Assembly (NCBI GenBank): GCA_045590195.1
Contig: JAZNQN010000041.1
Location: forward strand, 1 to 43,683
Reading direction: 5' to 3'
Source: JAZNQN01 sp045590195
GTDB lineage: Bacteria > Bacillota > Clostridia > UMGS1883 > UMGS1540
DNA: 43,683 nucleotides
Shown here: one piece after another, positions 8,802-17,018 of the stretch
Position numbering within the stretch: the first letter of the stretch is position 1
Layout: each line of letters starts with the position of its first letter
Translations under genes and position numbers: made by a program
The notes under the pieces: generated by a model
Databases searched by the model: none
Told to the model about the DNA's origin: nothing
Seen by the model: only the letters and a program-made list of their open reading frames with translations

Positions 8802-9722
8802 TTAGCTCATCCCGAACATTTCTCGTGTTCGTTTTGATGCTTCGTCAAATGTTTTTGGTGTTTCTTTTATATTGAGTGCCGCATTCACCGCACCGCTACT
8901 TGCAGAAAACGGAGGCACTTGCTGACTTGATTTAACCTGTTCAATTCTCTGCTTTTCAACCATTTCCTGAAAAGCCGGATTTTCGTTGTACAGTTTCATC
9001 ATATCTTCCGCAGTAAGTTCTTTAGGCTCTTCCGGCGGAGTATTTATCGAATTAACGCCTCTTGCGATAGCATAAGCTGTTATGTACTTATCTTCTATCG
9101 AAACATCGGGCGATGATAATGCCGGATTGTTGGCAATTATCCTGTCAAGCTGCGGCAACATTCCCTCTATTCCCGAAAGTTCAGGAACTTTGGCTAAATC
9201 TGAAATCAATTCATTTTTTTCTTTAATATTTTTGGCTTCATTGGCCTGCTCAATAACAGGTGCAAACTCCTTCATAAAGGCTTTGCGGTTATACTCTGCC
9301 ATATCCTGGGCGTACTTAGTCTGCGCCGCCTTGATTGTTTCCTCATCAGCAAAAGCCAATGAACTGATATCAAGTACAGGCGGCGTAAGTACTTCCTCAA
9401 CGATTTGTTCCTCTTTCATTTTAGAAAGCTCATCTACTGTACCCTGAAGTTGTGCATTTTGCTGTTTTACTGTTTCGAGTTCCTGAAGTACCTGCTGAAG
9501 TTCAGCGTTCTTTTCCGCTGCTGCCTGTGCGGCAATTTCAGCTGTTTCAGTAGCTTTTTCAAGCACTTCCTGTTCAGACGAAGTTCCTGGCGTGTTATTA
9601 TTTTCCTCAGCCGCCACTTGGCTATTGTTATCGACATTCGCATCATCTAATGTAATCTGCTCATCTTTTGTAAACATTTCCTCTGTGGCAGCTTTTGCAT
9701 TTTCAAAATCTGTATTTGGCAT
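8802..9722 (-). CDS. Capsid scaffolding protein
   Basis: 306 residues, low in complexity, rich in Glu/Gln/Ala. A coiled coil spans roughly residues 50-110 (EVLEKATETAEIAAQAAAEKN, then QLQGTVDELSKMKEEQ). No transmembrane segment and no catalytic motif. The gene sits between portal and capsid, the standard place for a scaffold that guides procapsid assembly and is then lost. The C-terminus carries a basic/hydrophobic segment (ASKRTREMFGMS) that may bind coat protein. Confidence 0.75.
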   Translation of the reverse strand: MPNTDFENAKAATEEMFTKDEQITLDDANVDNNSQVAAEENNNTPGTSSEQEVLEKATETAEIAAQAAAEKNAELQQVLQELETVKQQNAQLQGTVDELSKMKEEQIVEEVLTPPVLDISSLAFADEETIKAAQTKYAQDMAEYNRKAFMKEFAPVIEQANEAKNIKEKNELISDLAKVPELSGIEGMLPQLDRIIANNPALSSPDVSIEDKYITAYAIARGVNSINTPPEEPKELTAEDMMKLYNENPAFQEMVEKQRIEQVKSSQQVPPFSASSGAVNAALNIKETPKTFDEASKRTREMFGMS

Positions 9723-9735
9723 TAAATCAACTCCT

Positions 9736-11757
9736 TTACATTATTCCTTGCATATTGAGCATCTTTTTTTGCTCCTCTTCCTGCACAATTCTTTTATGCT
9801 CTTTTAAATGTTCTTCAAGAGCAAGTGCAAAATCAGGTTTTTTCATTTTCAAAATCTGAAAATCCATCTGCAAAATATATCTCAAATGCTCTTCAATGTG
9901 TATTTCATGCTCATCAAAATCAGAAACTTTAGGTAGAGCACCCTTTTCAAAGAAAATATTTTCTCTCTGTGCCGCTTGAATTTGAAGCGTATTTAAATTA
10001 AGAATATCCGAATAGTTGCCTATTTTCATAAATTGTAACGCTTGGTTTTTAACTCTTTGCGGTATTCTTCCTTCACTATCGGTAAATAAGCCCATATTGT
10101 AAGCATCAAAAAATCTCTGCTTCTGAACTTCTTCGCTGAACATCAGTTCATTTTCTGTTACATACTCTACATCGTAACTGTTTATATCGTTATTACTCCA
10201 AACAATAGCTTTTGCCACATCGTTTGTGCCGACATAGTTTACAACTCTCCATGTAGTAGCATATTTTTTATAGATTTCAAGCCATAATATAGCTAATTTT
10301 CGAATAGAGTTTCTTATATGGTCTCCTGTAAGCGAAAGCCTTGTATTATCGATTTCCATAAGATTGGCTATGGCCGTTCCCGATGTAACTCCGGCAGGCG
10401 TTGCTCCGTTAACCATAAGCTGTGAAGTTCCTGCGATATACTCCATATCGCTTTTAAGGTTATATCTCTCGTTCATTATTTCCGATGGCAAATTTCCATT
10501 TGGAACCGGCTTAGGTGGATTTGTTCCATTTCTATAAACAAGAAACGCTCCCGGGGCAAGTCCGTTTTCCTCATACTCTTCAATATCAATTGAACCTTCT
10601 TCAACCGATATGTTACCAAGTGCAATTCGCTTAATAAACTCGTGTATTCTGTTAAGACAGCCGTTGTAAGCTCTTTGGCGAGGAATAAGGTCCTCTATAA
10701 CCGATTTACCGAAAAACTGTCCTGCAACCTCACGGCACACGGTCTGAATAATTGGTATTCTGCCATAGGGCAAGTCTCCGTAATAAACCAGGTCTGTATC
10801 GCCTACTATGATTATCATTTGTCCGTTCGGCTTGTGTTTCGATGGTCTTTCAAAATATGTAATAACCTTTTGAGCATCTCTAACAGTACGATGCCCAAGC
10901 TTTACAACAGTATTTTCATATCCAAAACCCCCTCCGGAACCAACCGGTGTAAGTTCAAATGTATGTACATCTGTTCCTTGCACCTTGATGCCGTATAAAT
11001 CGTAAATATCGTCTACTGTTTTAACCTGTTCTAAGATTATAGACCTTTGTGCCTCAACTGTTTGTTTAAATATGCTCTCCGGAAAAACCTCATAAGGCGT
11101 AAGCAAACCATAATCAATGTCGCCTTGATAATATGCAACCTCGTTTTTTGAAATATTGCCGTTTTCATCTTCTTTTACAACAGTTTCAGTAGCATACTTC
11201 TCGCCCTTATCTTTATCCCACCACGAAAGCCAGAAGCAGTTGCCGCATAATTCATTCCAATATATCATCGTATCTTTTTTTGAAATAAAATCTGATACCT
11301 TTTGTGTATATTGAAGTACACTTGTCGATACTTCTGCCTTTGCATAATCTTCAAGCTCGTTTGTAGCAGGTTTAACCTTCATCATATAATTTATTTTCTT
11401 AAGGTTTGCTATTCTTGTTTCAATAAGAGGCGCTATCTGATTGAATGCCTCTCTTTCAAGCCAATCGTAAACAGGTTCGAGCTGTTCTATTTCTCCGCGA
11501 TATGTATTTATCTCACAATATTGATTGCCTATTAAAAAGTTCGCATTTAGTGACCATTGCTGTTCCAAAGCAGACCTTTCATTTCGTCTCGCTTCGAGCT
11601 TCTCCAAAACACTTTTTATAATGTCTTCTTTAAATAAGCTCTTGCCATCTTCGCCTATGTCAATAACATCGGCATCATTATCACTCTTTTTTCTGTTAAA
11701 CAAACTACCGACAGAGGCAATTATACCCTTTACAGGTGGACTATATCTGAAATTCAT
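9736..11757 (-). CDS. Portal protein
   Basis: 673 residues, the size of podovirus-type portals. Recognisable features are an N-terminal helical region (LEKLEARRNERSALEQQW), a wing domain with YGLLTPYEVFPES, a motif NGCLNRIHEFIKRIA, and a clip/stem region with PAGVTSGTAIANLMEIDNTR that is typical of phage portals. The C-terminal part becomes strongly helical and charged (ALEEHLKEHKRIVQEEEQKK). It forms the dodecameric ring through which DNA enters; TerL and capsid genes flank it. Confidence 0.8.
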   Translation of the reverse strand: MNFRYSPPVKGIIASVGSLFNRKKSDNDADVIDIGEDGKSLFKEDIIKSVLEKLEARRNERSALEQQWSLNANFLIGNQYCEINTYRGEIEQLEPVYDWLEREAFNQIAPLIETRIANLKKINYMMKVKPATNELEDYAKAEVSTSVLQYTQKVSDFISKKDTMIYWNELCGNCFWLSWWDKDKGEKYATETVVKEDENGNISKNEVAYYQGDIDYGLLTPYEVFPESIFKQTVEAQRSIILEQVKTVDDIYDLYGIKVQGTDVHTFELTPVGSGGGFGYENTVVKLGHRTVRDAQKVITYFERPSKHKPNGQMIIIVGDTDLVYYGDLPYGRIPIIQTVCREVAGQFFGKSVIEDLIPRQRAYNGCLNRIHEFIKRIALGNISVEEGSIDIEEYEENGLAPGAFLVYRNGTNPPKPVPNGNLPSEIMNERYNLKSDMEYIAGTSQLMVNGATPAGVTSGTAIANLMEIDNTRLSLTGDHIRNSIRKLAILWLEIYKKYATTWRVVNYVGTNDVAKAIVWSNNDINSYDVEYVTENELMFSEEVQKQRFFDAYNMGLFTDSEGRIPQRVKNQALQFMKIGNYSDILNLNTLQIQAAQRENIFFEKGALPKVSDFDEHEIHIEEHLRYILQMDFQILKMKKPDFALALEEHLKEHKRIVQEEEQKKMLNMQGIM

Positions 11758-11759
11758 GG

Positions 11760-11954
11760 TTAATCACTCCTTCTGTCTTTCCAATTGTTCAAAACCTTTT
11801 TGTGTGCTGATATTTGATAGCTTGCCGGCTCCCCTTTGTATTCAGTAAGGTTTTTGCTCATAATTCGATTATATAAATCTCGTCTTTCCGCACGATGCGT
11901 TACAAGCTGTATAAGTATTATCGCGCACAGAAGATACTCAATCGGCATTTTCAT
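11760..11954 (-). CDS. Small single-pass membrane protein, phage
   Basis: 64 residues from ATG at 11954 (AAGGGTG site), overlapping the upstream zinc-finger gene by 17 bases. A hydrophobic segment near the N-terminus (YLLCAIILIQLV) is followed by a basic tail with a helical pattern ending NNWKDRRSD. Position between the zinc-finger protein and the portal is unusual for a membrane protein. Function unknown. Confidence 0.5.
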   Translation of the reverse strand: MKMPIEYLLCAIILIQLVTHRAERRDLYNRIMSKNLTEYKGEPASYQISAHKKVLNNWKDRRSD

Positions 11955-12264
11955 CACCCTTAGTTTCTTCTTCGGATGTACCATCTTTTGAATCTGTATC
12001 GCCATCAACTACAGGTGGTGTATCAACTTCTTCTTTTGACACTTCCGCGTTCACATGGAAGAATAACGATGGTGGAGCTTCAGCTGTTTTCTTTTTGACA
12101 GGCTGTTTCTTATCAATTGCTCTGATTTCCTTAAGTGCCTCTGCAAGACACGATTTACAAGCAATAATTGAGTTTCCTGCTTCTTTTCTCAGCGAAATAG
12201 CATATGTGTCAGTGTTTTTACACCCTCTAACCCCACATTTGCGTTTTAATTTCTTTACATACAT
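11938..12264 (-). CDS. Small phage zinc-binding protein with acidic tail
   Basis: 108 residues from the ATG at 12264, chosen because GGAG lies 9 bases upstream, whereas the ATG at 12273 abuts the site. Cysteines occur as CGVRGC then CKSC about 25 residues later, consistent with one zinc site. The C-terminal ~45 residues are acidic (VDGDTDSKDGTSEEETKGDENAD). It follows TerL and may assist packaging, an inference from position. Confidence 0.5.
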   Translation of the reverse strand: MYVKKLKRKCGVRGCKNTDTYAISLRKEAGNSIIACKSCLAEALKEIRAIDKKQPVKKKTAEAPPSLFFHVNAEVSKEEVDTPPVVDGDTDSKDGTSEEETKGDENAD

Positions 12265-12277
12265 TGGTTTCATCTCC

Positions 12278-13621
12278 TTAAAAGTAACTTTTTTTATTTT
12301 TAATGCCTTTAAGCCGCTTACTTCTGTAGCGGTCAAGGTCAATTTGAAACTGATTACGTTCCTCGGCTTCTTTTGCCGGATAAACATACTGCAAACAAAA
12401 ATATCGAAGTGCATCAGGTAAATGTGTTATTTCGTGCGGTTCTGTCATACAGTCCGTAGGTCTTTTGGTGTCTCTCTGAAGCGCAGGCAAACACTCAATA
12501 AGCCCTGTACAGTTTGAGAATATCTTTAACCTACTCTCGCCGTTTTTTACGGCCAATAGCTCTTTTACAGCAAGCCAACCTGTTTCGCGGTTTCTGTTGC
12601 CCTTGGTAAGCGGTAAGCCATTCTCTCTGAATATATCAGCTTTACTCTTAGCCGTTTCTTGCGACCTTGCCCACAAATCGTCAGGTGCCACAGTATAAAG
12701 AATATTTTCTTCTTCAGATAAGTTCAAAATATCCCGAGCTCCTACAGAAATTACTTTGTCGCTTTCCGCATATTCGCGATACACATAATAATCGCCGCGC
12801 TCATCAACCGCTATCCATATACAAGCCAAACAGTCAAGACCGTAGTCAATGGTTCTGTACCTTTTCCAATGTTCCGGAACTTTAAAAGGTTCTATAACAT
12901 GAACATTTCTGTTAAATTCGCTGAAATACTGCCCTGCAAGCATATCCCAATTACCATCACGCCACGCTCCACGCAGGCTGTCTGATAAATTATTGAGCAT
13001 ATTAACATATCCCGGGTCATTTTCAAGCAACACTTTGTTATCGTAAATTGTAGCCGATATAAACTTGTAGTCGCCAGGGTTCTCGCTTTCCCTGAACTTT
13101 CGGCTTACAAATAATCTCTTAACCCATTCGTGGCCAACTCCGCCAGGGTTACAGGTCAAATACATTCTCTTTGGAAAACTGTTAGCACCACGAAGGCAGG
13201 CCATCAACGTTTCAAACTGAAACTCCGTAAACTGTGTTGCTTCGTCTATGAATATAACATCGTACTCCTGCCCCTGGTACTGAAGCACATCACTCTCAGA
13301 TGCACAGTAGCCAAGTTCCAATATACTCCCATTTGGAAAGTAAAAACATTTCTCTTGCCTTGAATATCTTGCAATACCCTTCAAAAGAGGTTCGAGTGCT
13401 CTAACATGGTTACGTTCCAGGTCTTTGTATGTTCTTCTTAAAAGTAACATCTTTATGCCTGCATAGTGCAGAGCCATCAAAGGGCCTTTGTGCTGCACCG
13501 CCCACGACTTACCGCCGCCCCTTGCGCCACCATATGCAACAAATCTTTCCTTGGCTTTAAAGAACTCTTCCTGCTTCGGATTCATTGTGCTTATATCTAA
13601 AACAACTGTGCTACTCGGCAT
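12278..13621 (-). CDS. terL: Terminase large subunit
   Basis: 447 residues. Motor ATPase motifs are visible: Walker A-like GGARGGGKSW at residues 31-40 and Walker B IFIDEA at 123-128, followed by a coupling motif TCNPGG. The nuclease half starts near YRTIDYGLDCLACIW, with its first metal-binding Asp. The enzyme pumps DNA into the procapsid through the portal and cuts the concatemer. It overlaps the TerS stop by 11 bases. Length and order match a standard TerL. Confidence 0.92.
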   Translation of the reverse strand: MPSSTVVLDISTMNPKQEEFFKAKERFVAYGGARGGGKSWAVQHKGPLMALHYAGIKMLLLRRTYKDLERNHVRALEPLLKGIARYSRQEKCFYFPNGSILELGYCASESDVLQYQGQEYDVIFIDEATQFTEFQFETLMACLRGANSFPKRMYLTCNPGGVGHEWVKRLFVSRKFRESENPGDYKFISATIYDNKVLLENDPGYVNMLNNLSDSLRGAWRDGNWDMLAGQYFSEFNRNVHVIEPFKVPEHWKRYRTIDYGLDCLACIWIAVDERGDYYVYREYAESDKVISVGARDILNLSEEENILYTVAPDDLWARSQETAKSKADIFRENGLPLTKGNRNRETGWLAVKELLAVKNGESRLKIFSNCTGLIECLPALQRDTKRPTDCMTEPHEITHLPDALRYFCLQYVYPAKEAEERNQFQIDLDRYRSKRLKGIKNKKSYF

Positions 13622-14114
13622 ATTCAGACATTCCTTCCGGTAAATTAACTTCTACCACAACTTTATCCGTGGCACTTCCATTTGCCAAAGCGCGTTTATC
13701 ATATAATGTGCCTATGGCAGTTGTTATAGCTTTAATATCCTGTAGCTGTAGTGCTCGTATTTTTGATACAAGGCTCTTTTTCTCATCTTGTGAAAGTTCT
13801 TCGCGTTCAGTTGCAAATATCTCATCTATAAGAAGGTCAAGGCTTTCTTCCTGTGAAAGTGCCCTGTCAAGCCTTTTATTGAGAAGCCTCATTGCCTTGT
13901 TTATAATCTCTGTAGCCCTATTGGCAAACTCCGCTTTCTTTTCGTTGCAAAGTTTTTCAAACTCGGGCTTATCTATATTTTCATCAACTATCTTTTTTAC
14001 TGTCGATACAGCAATCCCGGTTTCTCTTGATGTTTCCATATAGTTTCCTGTTACGGCGTAAGATGCCATTATCAGATATATGGTTTCGGGTGCTGTCTTC
14101 TGCCCTTTCGACAT
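13611..14114 (-). CDS. terS: Terminase small subunit
   Basis: 167 residues. The N-terminal ~50 residues form an HTH (ETIYLIMASYAVTGNYMETSRETGIAVSTVKKIVDE) expected to bind the packaging site. A central helical oligomerisation region follows (LNKRLDRALSQEESLDLLIDE) and a beta-like C-terminal arm (KVVVEVNLPEGM). The start at 14114 has AGGTGAC. It is the first gene of the packaging/virion transcription block, with divergent plus-strand genes beginning 255 bases to the right. Confidence 0.85.
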   Translation of the reverse strand: MSKGQKTAPETIYLIMASYAVTGNYMETSRETGIAVSTVKKIVDENIDKPEFEKLCNEKKAEFANRATEIINKAMRLLNKRLDRALSQEESLDLLIDEIFATEREELSQDEKKSLVSKIRALQLQDIKAITTAIGTLYDKRALANGSATDKVVVEVNLPEGMSEYAE

Positions 14115-14247
14115 CTTGTCACCTCACTTTTGTCTGATGCCAGCCCACCCACTTTTTTGCATCATCCCGCAATCATGCTACCAACAAAATAATTATCATC
14201 ATATCAAGTGTACCTCAAAACATCGACCAGTTATCGGCCGATTGTCC

Positions 14248-14269
14248 TGTGAAAAAAAATTTTTTCACA
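14248..14269. other. A/T near-palindrome between divergent transcription units
   Basis: TGTGA, eight A, six T, then CACA form a 22-bp near-palindrome in the 254-bp region between terS (minus) and the plus-strand cassette. It might be an operator or DNA-bending site. I see no T-run geometry that settles it as a terminator for either strand. Confidence 0.3.
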
Positions 14270-14289
14270 AATTTTAAAGTTTCTCTTGA

Positions 14290-14318
14290 CATACTACGAC
14301 TTTTGTCGTATAATCAAT
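14290..14318 (+). promoter_or_regulatory. Consensus promoter with operator-like dyad
   Basis: TTGACA at about 14,290 and TATAAT 17 bases later match the sigma-A consensus exactly. The dyad ACGACTTTTGTCGT lies in the spacer and touches the -10 box. A related dyad with one mismatch (TACGGC-AAAT-GTCGTA) follows about 10-15 bases downstream of the -10. Two dyads at one promoter suggest control by a dimeric repressor, possibly the HTH protein encoded at 16,484. Confidence 0.85.
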
Positions 14319-14368
14319 AATATCAGGTACGGCAAATGTCGTATATAAAAGAAAGAAGGAGAAAAATT

Positions 14369-14512
14369 ATGGAAAACAAATTCAAAAAGGAAACAATCGC
14401 ACTTAACCCGGTAGTAAGACCTAAAAACAATCAACAGTTTATGGCACCCAGACTTCCGTATTGGAAAACACCCGAATACAAAAAAGCAATGCAGGAAAGA
14501 AAGGAGAATTAA
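14369..14512 (+). CDS. Small basic phage protein, unknown
   Basis: 47 residues, ATG at 14369 behind AAGGAG. The protein is basic, proline-containing and without a hydrophobic segment (it ends KKAMQERKEN). It is the first gene after the consensus promoter at about 14,290 and its 3' end carries the AAGGAG that serves the next gene. No family recognised. Confidence 0.6.
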   Translation: MENKFKKETIALNPVVRPKNNQQFMAPRLPYWKTPEYKKAMQERKEN

Positions 14513-14515
14513 AAA

Positions 14516-14788
14516 ATGAGAATTATGCAACTACAACCTGTAATGAATGGTAAATTAAGAATTGCAACTCCAAAAGAAAAGGTGAATGGTTGGAAACACA
14601 CATCTGCTTACGGAATCCACATATTCACACGAGGTCATATCGGATATATACTTGACCCCGAACCCGATGAAGGTCAGGGCGCTACATTAGAAAAATTTGA
14701 TTATAAACATTACAGATATTTAGAAGTTTATGATTATGACAAAGAGTTTAAAAAATTTTATGATATAAAGGTGGTTGATGTACAATGA
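14516..14788 (+). CDS. Small phage protein, unknown
   Basis: 90 residues from ATG at 14516 with AAGGAG upstream inside the previous gene's end. It contains aromatic and acidic patches (GYILDPEPDEGQG, HYRYLEVYDYDKEFKKFYD). Its stop overlaps the next gene's start as ATGA, so the genes are co-translated. Not recognised; likely a soluble accessory protein of the plus-strand cassette. Confidence 0.6.
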   Translation: MRIMQLQPVMNGKLRIATPKEKVNGWKHTSAYGIHIFTRGHIGYILDPEPDEGQGATLEKFDYKHYRYLEVYDYDKEFKKFYDIKVVDVQ

Positions 14789-15033
14789 AAAAATTTATGG
14801 TTTATTTGGATGATGGACGCAACTGCTACAAAGTTGCAGTACCGGCAGAGAATAAAAACGATGCAGTTAAGTTCTGCGAGGGTAATGGAGAAGTGATAAG
14901 TTGTAAAGATGTCACAGAAGATTATCCCATCAGCCTAGACAAAGTAGGTAAGGCTCTTGCCCTTGCACAGTTCGGCGGCGTAGAAATAGACCTCATACTC
15001 AGAACGCTTTCTAAATTTAACATCGCAGAGTGA
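14785..15033 (+). CDS. Small phage protein, unknown
   Basis: 82 residues, opening MKKFMVYLDDGRNCYKVAVPAENKNDAVKFCEGNG, which resembles a small beta-alpha-beta phage fold that I cannot name. The C-terminus is helical (GGVEIDLILRTLSKFNIAE). The ATG overlaps the previous stop. A UUCG-capped hairpin follows right after its stop codon. Confidence 0.55.
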   Translation: MKKFMVYLDDGRNCYKVAVPAENKNDAVKFCEGNGEVISCKDVTEDYPISLDKVGKALALAQFGGVEIDLILRTLSKFNIAE

Positions 15034-15049
15034 CGGAGCTTCGGCTCCG
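15034..15049 (+). promoter_or_regulatory. UUCG-tetraloop hairpin between cassette genes
   Basis: CGGAGC-TTCG-GCTCCG forms a 6-bp stem with a cUUCGg tetraloop immediately after a stop codon. No T-run follows, so it is more likely an mRNA stability or processing element within the plus-strand operon than a terminator. Confidence 0.6.
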
Positions 15050-15120
15050 GTAATGCGGTCAGGCAGACGGTCACAAACCCCGATAGCTAATACTGCAAAT
15101 AAATTAAAAGGAGACTAACT

Positions 15121-15462
15121 ATGAGGTATGGTGAAAAAGAATTTTGGGATGAAATCCCTGTTGATTGTAAAAAAGCAATCAGCGAATTAAAACGCATGAA
15201 AGTTTTCGGGTGCTGTGCTTGGGACTTCGAAGAAAACTTTTCAGATGTTTGGTGGCTCGTTTTACACGAAGTCGATATGTGGGTTGAAGGTGAGTTCGGT
15301 GTCGAGAAGTGGCACACAGATAGTAGCGGCGGTATGAATAAATCCCAGGCAAAAAAAGCCGATGAATGGCTTGTTCGATACTTGCCACTTTTCAATAAGT
15401 ATAAACGCCTTAAATCAGAGCGCTATAACGATGCCGACTTTATCTATGCCGGTCAAATTTAG
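15121..15462 (+). CDS. Phage protein, unknown (Trp-rich)
   Basis: 113 residues from ATG at 15121 with AAGGAG 9 bases ahead. Conspicuous aromatic segment FSDVWWLVLHEVDMWVEGEFG in the middle, and a helical C-terminus (KKADEWLVRYLPLFNKYKRL). No cysteine cluster, signal peptide or clear membrane span. No family recognised. It is part of the plus-strand cassette read from about 14,318. Confidence 0.55.
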   Translation: MRYGEKEFWDEIPVDCKKAISELKRMKVFGCCAWDFEENFSDVWWLVLHEVDMWVEGEFGVEKWHTDSSGGMNKSQAKKADEWLVRYLPLFNKYKRLKSERYNDADFIYAGQI

Positions 15463-15512
15463 AAGCTGTGCCGGGAAAATTCCGGCTAAATAATTTAAAA
15501 AGGAGCACACAC

Positions 15513-15671
15513 ATGAAACACTTTATCGAAAACACATTATGTACCATATCAGCAATTTTGCTGCTTTGGCTCGGCGCAAGCGTTTGGGAAGTCGCATCAA
15601 AGAATATTCTTCCTAACCCATCATATTCAGAATGGAACTGTATTAACTGTATCGTTGAAAGGAGTATTTAA
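15513..15671 (+). CDS. Small membrane protein, phage
   Basis: 52 residues from ATG at 15513 with AAGGAG upstream. One hydrophobic segment near the N-terminus (LCTISAILLLWLGASVW) would span the membrane once, leaving a short tail with two cysteines in NCINC. Its last codons contain the AAGGAG for the next gene, giving tight coupling. Upstream, a GCCGG/CCGGC hairpin lies in the intergenic gap near 15,467-15,485. Confidence 0.5.
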   Translation: MKHFIENTLCTISAILLLWLGASVWEVASKNILPNPSYSEWNCINCIVERSI

Positions 15672-15672
15672 A

Positions 15673-16431
15673 ATGAAAGATTGGAGAATTGACGACATTT
15701 ACAACTTAACCGAGAAAGAAGCACGCAAGATGGCTTCTGAAAAACTTAAAATAAAAGACCACGACATTTATCTCGTGGACTTCGGTGGCTACTTTGGCTA
15801 TAGTAGATTGGTATTTAAAAACGGCCATCATATTTACTATGCAAATGACTATGAATTGCACCATAAGGGCGGCTATCGAAAAGAAAAAACACATCAAGAG
15901 CTTCGCGATTGGTATATACAGGGAGCTAATAACAAACTGTTCACAGAGGAAGAAATCAAAGGTCCTATTAAAAGCTATACTGAATATGATGCAAAAAAAT
16001 ATTTTCTTCATAACTACTATGGAATGAGAACCGATTATATTTCGATATTCGGTAAAGTTACCGATGAAACCCAGGCTGAATTTGACAGAAAAACCAAAAC
16101 AATGATATATAACCCTGTTGGTTTATCCTATATGAACGATGCTGAATTTGTAAAACACCATATTGAATTGTTAAATGCTTTGGAAGAACAAAAAAATACA
16201 ATGTCAGATAACTACGAATATTTAAAGAGTGCTTATCTGTATGAAATGCACAATCACGAATACGGCATAAATTGGCAGGCCGATTACGATACTTTGTCGG
16301 CTTTCGGAAATATTAAATATTACGGTTCTGACTTAAATGCATATTTTGAGGAATTGAATTTTTCCGACTTGCAAAAAACTGCATATTTAGATGCGCGCAG
16401 ACAATACTTCAAGGAAACGGAAAACTATTGA
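15673..16431 (+). CDS. DUF7659-like phage protein
   Basis: 252 residues. The N-terminal half carries the pattern GGYFGYSRLVFKNGHHIYYANDYELHH and later FLHNYYGMRTDYISIF, which I recall from a phage domain of unknown function (DUF7659-like; not checked by search). The C-terminus is helical. ATG at 15673 sits behind AAGGAG; an upstream in-frame start is rejected. It is the last gene of the cassette and its stop lies beside the next consensus promoter. Confidence 0.55.
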   Translation: MKDWRIDDIYNLTEKEARKMASEKLKIKDHDIYLVDFGGYFGYSRLVFKNGHHIYYANDYELHHKGGYRKEKTHQELRDWYIQGANNKLFTEEEIKGPIKSYTEYDAKKYFLHNYYGMRTDYISIFGKVTDETQAEFDRKTKTMIYNPVGLSYMNDAEFVKHHIELLNALEEQKNTMSDNYEYLKSAYLYEMHNHEYGINWQADYDTLSAFGNIKYYGSDLNAYFEELNFSDLQKTAYLDARRQYFKETENY

Positions 16432-16460
16432 TTGACAAACTCCTTCAAAAGTCGTATAAT
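16432..16460 (+). promoter_or_regulatory. Consensus promoter for the XRE regulator
   Basis: TTGACA at 16,432-16,437, a 17-base spacer and TATAAT at 16,455-16,460. The -10 box and its left flank (GTCGTATAAT) are identical to those of the promoter near 14,290. TCCTTC and GAAGGA form an inverted repeat around the -10 box. The transcript would start about 20 bases before the ATG at 16484. Confidence 0.88.
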
Positions 16461-16483
16461 GAAGGAAGATTGGAAGTGATAAA

Positions 16484-16720
16484 ATGAAATTGCAAGAAGT
16501 CAGAAAACAGGTAGGAATTTCGCAGTCTGAACTGGCACATCTTTCAGAGGTTAACCTCAGAACCATTCAAGAATACGAAACCGGCAGAAGAAAGATGGAT
16601 AATGCTCATATTGATACGTTAATAAGCATTGCAAATGTGCTTCGGGTTCCATTTTATGACTTAATGGAAGATAAAGAGCGTATAAATAAAATAAAAGAAA
16701 ACATAAAGAGAGGGCGTTAG
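16484..16720 (+). CDS. XRE-family transcriptional regulator
   Basis: 78 residues. A single HTH spans residues 1-60: LQEVRKQVGISQSELAHLSEVNLRTIQEYETGRRKM, the classical Cro/cI-type pattern with the Q-S-E-L-A turn, followed by helices 4-5. A short basic tail (KIKENIKRGR) follows. It has its own consensus promoter and likely represses that promoter and the related one near 14,290. It converges with the minus-strand gene at 16,730 on a shared hairpin. Confidence 0.85.
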   Translation: MKLQEVRKQVGISQSELAHLSEVNLRTIQEYETGRRKMDNAHIDTLISIANVLRVPFYDLMEDKERINKIKENIKRGR

Positions 16721-16731
16721 GCTCTCTCTTT
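16705..16731. terminator. Bidirectional terminator between convergent genes
   Basis: AAAGAGAG and CTCTCTTT pair around a GC-containing loop, overlapping the stop codons of the XRE gene (plus) and the HTH-like gene (minus). The position between convergent genes fits a shared terminator, though T-runs are short. Confidence 0.55.
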
Positions 16732-17002
16732 ACCATTTCTCGTAAAACTCCTTGCGCATCCTGTAAAGTTTCTTCTCCGGCACAAAGTATTTTAAACTTA
16801 AACTTGTTGCCGAAACTTTGTCATCGGTCAGAAATTTAAATAAAATTTCTTCCTTCTCTCCAAACTTTTCAGAAATATTTCTGCAAAGACATTTTATTTT
16901 AGTCTGAACTTCCTCGGGTTGATTCTTAAAGTCAACACAGGTAAAATATATTATCCCTTGTTTGTTGTACGAAATATGTATTCCTTTTCTTTTTTTAAAC
17001 AT
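16730..17002 (-). CDS. HTH-like phage regulator candidate
   Basis: 90 residues from ATG at 17002, which has GGAGGG 4-5 bases ahead; a longer in-frame opening would overlap the upstream gene and lacks a site. It contains YFTCVDFKNQPEEVQTKIKCLC in the middle and SLSLKYFVPEKKLYRMRKEFYEKW at the end, the latter resembling an HTH ending in a recognition helix. I recall similar small proteins beside terminase genes in gut Firmicutes phages, perhaps late-gene regulators. Function is inference. Confidence 0.5.
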   Translation of the reverse strand: MFKKRKGIHISYNKQGIIYFTCVDFKNQPEEVQTKIKCLCRNISEKFGEKEEILFKFLTDDKVSATSLSLKYFVPEKKLYRMRKEFYEKW

Positions 17003-17018
17003 CAAACCCTCCGCAAAT

